64,000 bases of DNA from NCBI GenBank assembly GCA_965262505.1, contig CBDHFM010000030.1, positions 5,084,001 through 5,148,000 on the forward strand, in the 5' to 3' direction. The translations under genes were made by a program, and so were the position numbers. Source of the stretch: JACPPO01 sp965262505 (GTDB taxonomy: Bacteria > Acidobacteriota > Vicinamibacteria > Vicinamibacterales > UBA2999). A model generated the notes under the pieces. The model made no database searches. It was not told the origin of the DNA and saw only the letters and a list, made by a program, of their open reading frames with translations. Position 1 is the first letter of the stretch; each line of letters opens with the position of its first letter. Of this stretch, positions 36,817 to 44,129 are shown piece after piece.

Positions 36817-37033
36817 CCTCTTCGCTGGCGAGACGCAGATTGATGACCGAAGCGAACCCGTCTTTCCTCAGCGCGGCCATGGCGCTTGGATCCGTGGCGC
36901 CGCCGCACGCGACGGTGGCGTCCACTCGAGAGAAGTTGCGGATGCCTGGTATGTTCTGCTTCTGCACCTGGGCAGCCAGTGAAATGGTCAAGAAAGCAGC
37001 CAGTGTGGCCGCGAACAAGGAACGCACAAGCAT
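36817..37033 (-). pseudogene. Exported tyrosine-phosphatase-like protein, 3' truncated by IS5
   Basis: From the ATG at 37033 (AAGGGGA upstream) a signal peptide (LVRSLFAATLAAFLTISLAAQ) leads into FSRVDATVACGGATDPSAMA and LRKDGFASVINLRLASEEG. This is the start of a DSP/DUF442-type phosphatase. It ends at the IS5 terminal repeat, before the Cys-x5-Arg active site. It lies downstream of the methyltransferase gene on the same strand. Confidence 0.75.
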
Positions 37034-37167
37034 GGTGATGTCCCCTTGGCCGCCGATCTTACACCGTTCAGCATGGATGTCCGATCCGACCAGCCTTGAT
37101 AGCGGCAGCACTTGGAGATTTTCCAAGCTTCTGCACTGGCTTCTCGACGATATGAAGCGCAGCTTCG

Positions 37168-37839
37168 CTAGTTTCCCGGTTTCTGGAACAACACGAGGAA
37201 CAACGTCGCCGGCTGGCTCGAGGCGGACCACGGCGCATTCGTGCTCACGTGCGCCAATCCAGCGGCCGTGACCTCCGTGACCACAATGTTCGGGGGTACA
37301 CCATGGCCACCGCGGTTGGCCGGGACGCCTGCAGGAACCTCGGTCTCGGGACGCGGCGGGAAATCAATCACGGCCAGCCGCCCTCCCGGTTTGAGCGCCG
37401 CGGCCAGGCTGCTGTTGATGTCGCCCGGCTGCGTCAGGTGATGGTACGCGTCGCGGATCAGGATCGCGTCGCAGCATCCGAGCGGCAGGTTCGTGGACCG
37501 CTCCGCGCCTTCCAGCACGGTGACGTTGGTCACAGATTCGCGCGCCGCGACCTGCCGCAGCGCGGCGAGTTGCTGCTCGCCAACGTCCGAGGTGTACACG
37601 CGTCCGGTGGGTCCGAGCGCCTGCGAGAACCAGAGGGTCCACGCCCCGAAGCCGGCGCCGACGTCCGCAACTGTCATGCCGGGCTCGAGCTCCAGCAGTT
37701 TCACCAGCTGCGGGACCTCAACTCCGGCAGACTCAAGTTGGGCCTCTGTCGCGCCGCCGTCGGGGCCGGGCTGTTGCTGCGCGGCCAGTGACGCGATCAG
37801 AGCGAGGGCGAGGGTCGCGACGATCGCAGTTTTACGCAT
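37168..37839 (-). CDS. Exported class I SAM-dependent methyltransferase
   Basis: The ATG at 37839 has AGGAGG five bases upstream. The 223-residue product carries a signal peptide (RKTAIVATLALALIASLAAQ), unusual for a methyltransferase. SAM-binding motif I is VADVGAGFGAW near residue 58, acidic motif II YTSDVGEQ, and a later DAILIRDAYHHL. The substrate is unknown; periplasmic SAM supply is unexplained, although such proteins recur in this kind of genome. It probably forms an operon with the truncated phosphatase gene downstream. Confidence 0.85.
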   Translation of the reverse strand: MRKTAIVATLALALIASLAAQQQPGPDGGATEAQLESAGVEVPQLVKLLELEPGMTVADVGAGFGAWTLWFSQALGPTGRVYTSDVGEQQLAALRQVAARESVTNVTVLEGAERSTNLPLGCCDAILIRDAYHHLTQPGDINSSLAAALKPGGRLAVIDFPPRPETEVPAGVPANRGGHGVPPNIVVTEVTAAGLAHVSTNAPWSASSQPATLFLVLFQKPGN

Positions 37840-37982
37840 GTGCACCTCCTGACAGAAGCTTCAAGCCGGGATTTCCGTTTTGCCTGCCCAGGATGGCCTC
37901 TTTATACACCTGAGAGCCGCCGAGCCCGGCGGCCGGTGCAGGTCAGCCGCGGCCGCAGCCGGCGAAGGGGTACCGCCGGGGG

Positions 37983-38180
37983 CGCGAGCGCGTGTCTGCG
38001 ACTCGTTCTTTGCTCCTCGAAGTTCCACCGCTCTTTCACCCGGTCAACGCGTTCCACCCGGATCGTAGCGCCGCGAGCAGGCTGTCCCAGAGCCAGCCGC
38101 CGGCGCGAGCCCGTCAGGCCGCAGGCCTCGTCAATCAGGGCCGAGGTGGCCGGCCAGTAGGTGTCGTCTAGCCTGGCCTC
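37983..38180 (-). pseudogene. Possible regulator fragment
   Basis: A minus frame reads EARLDDTYWPATSALIDEAC, GLTGSR and VERWNFEEQRTSRR-like sequence, in the style of the N-terminus of some LuxR/GAF-type regulators. It has no clear start or end, and lies next to a 30-bp palindrome. The rest of 37840-38410 holds nothing I can assign. Confidence 0.3.
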
Positions 38181-38210
38181 ATGTATCGCAAACGGTCGTT
38201 TGCGATACAT
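38181..38210. repeat. 30-bp perfect palindrome (res-like), copy 1
   Basis: ATGTATCGCAAACG and CGTTTGCGATACAT flank a central GT: 14-bp perfect arms. Three imperfect relatives at 42284, 53882 and 56992 each sit immediately upstream of a truncated serine-resolvase start. Confidence 0.8.
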
Positions 38211-38530
38211 GGCCACGCGCAATGTCCGTGCGATCCCGCAACCCTTCCACCTCGGTCTGCTTGGCGACCCTCTCCTCGAGCTGCGTAATTCGTCGGTCAG
38301 GCAGCCCGGCATCGCGTGCCGCTGCCTACATCCCCGCCGCCGTTCCCGAGTCGAGCCACCGCCTATGTTGAGGCGCTTGCCCAGCGCCAGGATGTGTTCG
38401 AGGGTTCCACTCAGTAGCTCTGCGCAATGTCTGTGCGATCCCGCATGCGCATCCGCACGGCTCCGAGCAACGTGAGCAGCAGGCCGAGCAACATCGCGCC
38501 GCCGAGCGGGAGCGCCGGCACCGGCGTCAC

Positions 38531-39862
38531 GTCGTTGTCCTCGATGGTGAGGGTGAGTTGCTCGGCGGTCAGCGCCGGGCTCGTGCTCTCGGCGTCAATG
38601 ACGATGGTCTCGCCGGCGTCGTCCTCCGCGTCATCGGTGACCGTGATCGTCACCGTGCCCGCCGTCTCGCCCTCGGCGAGGGTGATCGTGGTCGATGACA
38701 GCGTGTAGTCGGTGTCGAGCGTCGCCGTGCCGCCCGTCGTCAGCGTCACCGTCATGCCGTTCGCCGGGGCTGGGTTGTCGAGCGTCGCGGTCACCGTCAC
38801 CGAGTTTCCGCCTTCGGCCGGGGCCGGGTCCGCGCTCAGGGTCAGCATGGTCGGCGCAGGACCGTCGTTGTCCTCGATGGTGAGGGTGAGTTGCTCGGCG
38901 GTCAGCGCCGGGTTCGTGCTCTCGGCGTCAATGACGATGGTCTCGCCGGCGTCGTCCTCCGCGTCGTCGGTGACCGTGATCGTCACCGTGCCCGCCGTCT
39001 CGCCCTCGGCGAGGGTGATCGTGGTCGATGACAGCGTGTAGTCGGTGTCGAGCGTCGCCGTGCCGCTCGTCGTCAGCGTCACCGTCATGCCGTTCGCCGG
39101 GGCTGGGTTGTCGAGCGTCGCGGTCACCGTCACCGAGTTCCCGCCTTCGGCCGGGGCCGGGTCCGCGCTCAGGGTCAGCATGGTCGGCGCAGGACCGTCG
39201 TTGTCCTCGATGGTGAGGATGAGTTGCTCGGCGGTCAGCGCCGGGCTCGTGCTCTCGGCGTCAATGACGATGGTCTCGCCGGCGTCGTCCTCCGCGTCGT
39301 CGGTGACCGTGATCGTCACCGTGCCCGCCGTCTCGCCCTCGGCGAGGGTGATCGTGGTCGATGACAGCGTGTAGTCGGTGTCGAGCGTCGCCGTGCCGCC
39401 CGTCGTCAGCGTCACCGTCATGCCGTTCGCCGGGGCTGGGTTGTCGAGCGTCGCGGTCACCGTCACCGAGTTTCCGCCTTCGGCCGGGGCCGGGTCCGCG
39501 CTCAGGGTCAGCATGGTCGGCGCAGGACCGTCGTTGTCCTCGATGGTGAGGGTGAGTTGCTCGGCGGTCAGCGCCGGGTTCGTGCTCTCGGCGTCAATGA
39601 CGATGGTCTCGCCGGCGTCGTCCTCCGCGTCGTCGGTGACCGTGATCGTCACCGTGCCCGCCGTCTCGCCCTCGGCGAGGGTGATCGTGGTCGATGACAG
39701 CGTGTAGTCGGTGTCGAGCGTCGCCGTGCCGCCCGTCGTCAGCGTCACCGTCATGCCGTTCGCCGGAGCTGGGTTGTCGAGCGTCGCGGTCACCGTCACC
39801 GAGTTCCCGCCTTCGGCCGGGGCCGGGTCCGCGCTCAGGGTCGGCGTGGGCGCGACCGCATC
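38531..39862 (-). repeat. Four 333-bp tandem repeats encoding Calx-beta domains
   Basis: Unit starts are at 38531, 38864, 39197 and 39530; the units differ at only a few positions (for example N/S in DAESTNPAL, L/I in EQLTLTI, G/S in LTTGGT). Each encodes one Calx-beta domain (LSADPAPAEGGNSVTVTATL ... IEDNDGPAP). Near identity indicates recent amplification or gene conversion. Confidence 0.95.
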
Positions 39863-40587
39863 AACGCAGTTGAGCTGCGCGCCGCCGTCCGCAAGGAGCG
39901 CCTCGAGCGCGTCCCGCTCTGCGGGATCGACGCTCAACCCGTATTCCAGCTTGACCTGGATCACTCGCTCCGCGAACCATGCGCCGTGTCGGGCTGGCAT
40001 CCATTCGGCGGCGTCCCGGTCACTTTTCTGCGACCGGTTCACCGTCGGGTCCGCGATCGTGAGGTTGTCGAGGTCGCTGGCAATGTCCCGGCGGCGATCG
40101 TCGGCGATGCCGCTGTCGTGCGTCTCCGCCAGCGCCACGATGTGCTCGATGTCCGTCGCCGCGGTCCCGGCCGGCGTGATGTCAAACGCGAGACACGAGT
40201 AGGGGGTGTAGACCTGCCCGTTCGCCTTCATCGTGGGCGGCAACGCCGCGATGATCTCGTCCTCCAGGCTGCTGTAGCCAGTCCCGAAGGTGTCGCGGTC
40301 GTAGCCGTCCCGCGGTTGCTCGTCGCAGACCTTCAACCCGCGGCACGTCTCCGCGTTCGCCGAGCAGGTCGACGTCTCCACCGGCGGCTCCACCTGCACA
40401 CTGGGGATATAACCGTTGGAGTTTGAAGCAGAGTCACAGGCGATACCGTCGCTGTCCGTGTCGCTCGATCGGCTCCGTTCTAGCCATTCGTAGATGATGC
40501 CGGTACCGTCACGGTTGTCTTGGTACGCAGGCAACCGCAGGCCCTCATCACGGCCTCCTGGAGCAGGTCCAGCTTCAGCGCACGTTA

Positions 40588-41889
40588 GGGCTTGTCAGAC
40601 AATTACTGACTTTGTGTTCTCGGAGCAGCGGGATGGATCGTGTAGTTCCAGTCGCCGTGAAAGCGATGCCGCTCGAGGCGTACCGTCGCCAGCTGCGCAT
40701 CGGTGACGGTGATGCCACCCGGGTATGGGCCGCGGTCGAGTTCCGACCGAACGCGGAGTCCGGACCGACTGTGCGTCGAGCCAATGAGGCTCACGATCGT
40801 GGCCAAGTCGACGAGTGGGGTGCCGCGCCAATTCATCGCGATGTGCGAGAACACCCGATGCTCGATCTTGTTCCACTTGCTCGTACCCGGCGGAAAGTGA
40901 CAGACCGTGATCACCAAGCCCGTCCGATTGGCCAGACGCGGCAGTTCCCACTTCCACAACCGGAGGCGCGCCCCGTTGCTCCCGCCTGCATCCGCCGTGA
41001 TCAACAGCGACTGGGCTTGTCGATACGCCGGGCGACCCATGTGCTGCCACCAACGCTGGATCGACCGTACCGCGAAGCTCGCGGTGTCGTGATCGATCCC
41101 GACACGCACCCAGCCTTCGTTGCGATGCAGATCGTAGATGCCATACGGAATGGCCTTCCCGCCCGTGGTGGCGGTGGCCGGGATCACGAAGTCGTGGACC
41201 TGTACCCGCTGCGGCGTCTTCGCCGGGCGCCAGGTGCGGCCCGCGTTCTTGAACGCGCCGACCAGCTCCTTCTTCTTGGTGTCCACCGAAATCGTCGGCT
41301 GCTGTTGCCGTTGCGCGCGTCGCACGCGCCGGGCGATGTACCGAAACTGCGCGTCCCGATCGACATGCTGGCGGCCCTCACGAGTCTTGGCGTTGCCCTG
41401 CAGGCTGTAGCCCAGTCCGTGCAACAACTCGGCGACCACCGTGTGGCTGACGCGGTGGCCCAGACCGTCGAGCGCCACCGCCAACGTCCGTGCGCTCTGG
41501 CACGTCCACCGCAGCGGCGAGTCGGGATCGCCGGGGGCGGTCGGCTCAACCAACGCATCCAAATCGCGCAGCAGCGTCGCGTCGAGATCGATCGCGCGCT
41601 TGCGGCCGCCGCCCGCCCTTCGCGTCCGCCCGCCCGCGAGCGGCTCGTCCGCCGTCAATTCACGCAAACCGCGCTGGATGGTCGATGTCGCGATACCCGT
41701 GGCTCGGGCGACCAGCGCCGTGCCGCCATAACCGATCGCCTGGGCCTCAGTCGCCGCCCACACCCGGCGCGATCGCTCCGTGAGCACGGGCGCCAGCGCT
41801 GCATGCTTTGCCCGCAGGGTGGCCACCTCCACGGGCGCAGCGTACTACTCGCCGATCAACAGTACAAGCAGTTATGTCCTTACAGGCTC
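40588..41889 (-). mobile_element. ISAzo13-family element, complete
   Basis: This 1302-bp element has ends GGGCTTGTCAGACA and, inverted, GAGCCTGTAAGGACA, with a TTA target duplication at 40585-40587 and 41890-41892. It interrupts the Excalibur-HNH nuclease gene. Confidence 0.88.
40603..41832 (-). CDS. ISAzo13-family transposase
   Basis: 409 residues. N-terminal HTH region (LVARATGIATSTIQRGLREL), RRAGGGRKRAID, then the DDE domain: ISVDTKKKELVGAFKN (D), LLITADAGGSNGARLRLWKW (D) and PPGTSKWNKIEHRVFSHIAM (E), the signatures of the Rhodopirellula-type/ISAzo13 transposases. The frame is intact, so the element may be active. Confidence 0.93.
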   Translation of the reverse strand: MEVATLRAKHAALAPVLTERSRRVWAATEAQAIGYGGTALVARATGIATSTIQRGLRELTADEPLAGGRTRRAGGGRKRAIDLDATLLRDLDALVEPTAPGDPDSPLRWTCQSARTLAVALDGLGHRVSHTVVAELLHGLGYSLQGNAKTREGRQHVDRDAQFRYIARRVRRAQRQQQPTISVDTKKKELVGAFKNAGRTWRPAKTPQRVQVHDFVIPATATTGGKAIPYGIYDLHRNEGWVRVGIDHDTASFAVRSIQRWWQHMGRPAYRQAQSLLITADAGGSNGARLRLWKWELPRLANRTGLVITVCHFPPGTSKWNKIEHRVFSHIAMNWRGTPLVDLATIVSLIGSTHSRSGLRVRSELDRGPYPGGITVTDAQLATVRLERHRFHGDWNYTIHPAAPRTQSQ

Positions 41890-42242
41890 TTAGGTCGCCG
41901 TTCCCGCTCGCATCCCAGTATGCGAAGTCGTCGCGCGACTGCGCTGAAGCTGGCGGTGCGGGTAGCAGTATCAGCACGCCGAGCAGAGCGGCTGAAATTC
42001 CATGGCTCCAGTGAACTTGCAACTTGGTTACCTTCCGTGGCGGCGTGGTCCCGTGTACGGGTTTTCGCTTGGCTGATCTCATCGTGGACGGCGGGCTGGC
42101 ACACCGTTCAGCATGCCGTCTGCACTAATGATGATGCGTTCGTAGTTTACGTGTTCTGCTGTTCGTCTAGAACCGTCTGCAAGGATTTCGTTGGAATCAG
42201 CCCCATTCCCATCGCTTCGGCCGTGATGGTCGCAGGCGGCGG

Positions 42243-42282
42243 GGAGCCGTCCGCCTTCGAAACGCGGGCGAGGCCGATCAGT
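42243..42282 (-). pseudogene. Serine resolvase N-terminal stub, copy 1
   Basis: Minus frame LIGLARVSKADGS is the N-terminus of Tn3-type resolvases (YARVS with catalytic Ser). It continues briefly into unrelated sequence. The palindrome at 42284 lies at its start. Confidence 0.7.
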
Positions 42283-42283
42283 A

Positions 42284-42311
42284 TGTGTCGTAAACGGTCG
42301 TTTTGGACACG
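42284..42311. repeat. Res-like imperfect palindrome, copy 2
   Basis: TGTGTCGTAAACG-GT-CGTTTTGGACAC; the same core as at 38181. It lies just upstream of the resolvase stub start and just before the left end of an IS3-type element. Confidence 0.75.
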
Positions 42312-42376
42312 ATGTCCCCCCCCTTTTGAGTAGCACTTCGGTTGAGAGTCCGATCATCCGGAAAGTGAGATCGGGC

Positions 42377-42724
42377 GTGAAGAAGCGATTTACGGAAGCG
42401 CAAATCATCGGGGTCCTGCGGGAGGCCGAGGCAGGCCTCCCGGTGAAGGGCCTGTGCCGCCGGCACGGGTTCTCGGAAGCCAGTTACTCCCTCTGGCGGA
42501 GCACGTTCGGCGGGATGAGCGTCTCGGACGCGAAGCGCCTGAAAGAGCTGGAAACCGCAAACGGCCGGCTCAAGAAGCTCTTGGCGGAATCGCAGCTCGA
42601 GATCGAGGTGACCCGCGAGGTGCTGCGAAAAACATGGTGCCCGCACCGGTTCGACGGGAGGGGGTGCGGGAGATGGTCGCGCGGGGCCTCAGTGAGCGCA
42701 GGGCCCTGGCCGTGGGGCGGATGA
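42377..42724 (+). CDS. IS3-family OrfA (HTH protein)
   Basis: From a GTG at 42377 the 115-residue product has the OrfA helix-turn-helix (KKRFTEAQIIGVLREAEAGL, VKGLCRRHGFSEASYSLWRS) and leucine-rich coil (SDAKRLKELETANGRLKKLL). OrfB overlaps in the -1 frame, with CGAAAAAC at 42626-42633 as a likely slippery site for an OrfAB fusion. The gene itself is intact but its partner is truncated. Confidence 0.82.
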   Translation: MKKRFTEAQIIGVLREAEAGLPVKGLCRRHGFSEASYSLWRSTFGGMSVSDAKRLKELETANGRLKKLLAESQLEIEVTREVLRKTWCPHRFDGRGCGRWSRGASVSAGPWPWGG

Positions 42725-43100
42725 GCGCCTCGGCCTTCCGGTATATGCCAAGACCCGATGGCAATGCGGTCGTCCGGGATCGGATCATTACCCTGGCGCA
42801 GCGACATCGACGCTCTGGGGCCGGGATGATCTATCTGAAGCGGCGGCAGGCCGGCCACGTCATCAATCACAAACGGGTCGATCGCCTGTACACGGAGGCC
42901 CGGCTCCAGTTGACGCGCCGTCGACGCAAGAAGATCCCGAGAGCCGACCGTCAGCCCCTGGTGCGCCCCGAGCGTCGCAACCAGGTCTGGTCCGCGGACT
43001 TCGTCTTCGATCGCACGGCGGATGGGCGGGGCATGAAGTGCCTGACCATGGTCGACGACGCCACCCATGAGGCCGTGGCGATTGTCCCGCCGCGGGCCGC
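42634..43100 (+). pseudogene. IS3-family OrfB, truncated
   Basis: From ATG 42634: GLSERRALAVGRMSASAFRY, YLKRRQAGHVINHKRVDRLY and the start of the rve domain (NQVWSADFVFDRTADGRGMK, first Asp). It breaks off at 43100, before the remaining catalytic residues, where the IS630-type element begins. Confidence 0.87.
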
Positions 43101-44129
43101 TAAAGCGCTTTTCAAATAGGCCTTGTACTACCTGGGGCGGTCGTGGTACTTCTGCGCGCACCGATGCAGGAGGCCCGATGCGTGCCTATTCGATGGATCT
43201 GCGAGAGCGGGCGCTCCTCGACAGCGATGCCGGGATGAAGGCGGCCGAGGTGGCGGCGAAGTACCGCGTGAGCGGGTCGTGGGTGCGGCTACTGAAACAG
43301 CGGCGGCGCGACACGGGCGAGGTGGCGCCTCGCGTCCAGCGACATGGACGGCGCGGCATGCTTGAGCCGCACCTACACACCTTGGCCGCGCTGATTGCGG
43401 CGCACCCGGATCGCACGCTGGCTGAGCTGAAGGACGCCCTCGCCACGCCCGCGAGTGTGCCGACGGTCTGGCGCGCCGTGCGGGCCCTCGGCCTGACCGT
43501 TAAAAAAAAACGGTCCGCCCGTCCGAACACGATCGGCCTGACGTCGCGGCCGCGCGGGTCGCGTGGCACGCGGCGGCGCCGACCTGGGATGTCGCCCACC
43601 TCGTGTTGCTGGACGAAACCGGCATCACCACCAATCTGCTTCGGCGGTACGGCCGGGCACCGCGCGGCGCGCGCGTTCACGACCACGCCCCCTGCGGGCG
43701 CTGGCAGACCAGCACGTTTCTCGCCGCGTTGCGGGTCACGGGGCTGACCGCACCGGGGGTCTTCGACGGCGCGATCGATGGCGAGAGCTTCCGCGCCTAC
43801 ATCGAACAGATCCTGGTGCCGACCCTGCAGCCCGGCGACATCGTCATTGCCGACAATCTCGGGGCCCACAAGGTCGCCGGCATCCAACGCGCCATCCAGG
43901 CCGCCGGGGCCACCCTCTGGTACTTGCCACCCTACAGCCCGGACCTCAATCCCATCGAGCTCTGCTTCGCGAAGCTCAAGGCCCTCGTTCGCACCGCTCG
44001 CTGTCGCAGCACCGAGACGCTCTGGCCGTTCCTCGGCGAGTGCTTGGCGCACTTCAGCCCTGACGAATGCCGCAACCATGTTCGGCACTGCGGGTACGCG
44101 GCCGCCACACGGTCATGAAAAGCGCTTTA
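43101..44129 (+). mobile_element. IS630-type element b, copy 3 (complete)
   Basis: Ends TAAAGCGCTTTTCA inverted at both sides; 1029 bp, one nucleotide longer than copy 1 because of an A9 run. Its right end supplies the stop codon context of the adjacent exported protein gene. Confidence 0.92.
43178..44118 (+). CDS. IS630-type transposase, probable -1 frameshift product
   Basis: The first frame starts MRAYSMDLRERALLDSDAGM and reaches LTVKKK at nine consecutive A (43502-43510). The second frame, at -1, carries VLLDETGITTN, VIADNLGAHK and PDLNPIELCFAKLK. A -1 slip on the A tract joins them as one transposase of about 312 residues. Two relatives in this window have A6CAC instead and cannot be joined this way. 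Slippage by ribosome or polymerase is inferred from the tract. Confidence 0.82.

Larger units (their letters stand above)
38411..42082 (-). pseudogene. Secreted Excalibur-HNH nuclease with Calx-beta repeats, split by ISAzo13 insertion
   Basis: The 5' part (41890-42082) encodes a signal peptide (ISAALLGVLILLPAPPASAQ) and YWDASGNGDL. The 3' part (38411-40587) continues TCAEAG and LRLPAYQDNRDGTGIIYEWL. Removing the IS and one TTA copy joins them exactly in frame. Domains in order: Excalibur-type calcium-binding segment (DTDSDGIACDS), DUF1524/HNH nuclease-like domain (ATDIEHIVALAETHDSG, ASDLDNLTIADPTVNRSQKS, DRDAAEWMP), four 111-residue Calx-beta units, and a C-terminal VPALPLGG-helix-basic tail. 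It is probably an exported, surface-attached nuclease in the ancestor. The 3' part lacks a signal peptide now. Confidence 0.88.
42312..43100 (+). mobile_element. IS3-family (IS407-like) element, 3' part missing
   Basis: The left end begins about TGTCCCCCCCCTTTTGAGTA. OrfA and most of OrfB follow; the element is cut at 43100 by IS630-type copy 3. Confidence 0.8.

Noticed and set aside
38531..39862. Tandem repeats considered as a CRISPR array or satellite
   Set aside because: Units are 333 bp, contiguous, without spacers, and encode in-frame Calx-beta domains.
42454..42633. Upstream extension of IS3 OrfB
   Set aside because: It is the shadow of OrfA in another frame; OrfB starts at ATG 42634 or by frameshift from OrfA.
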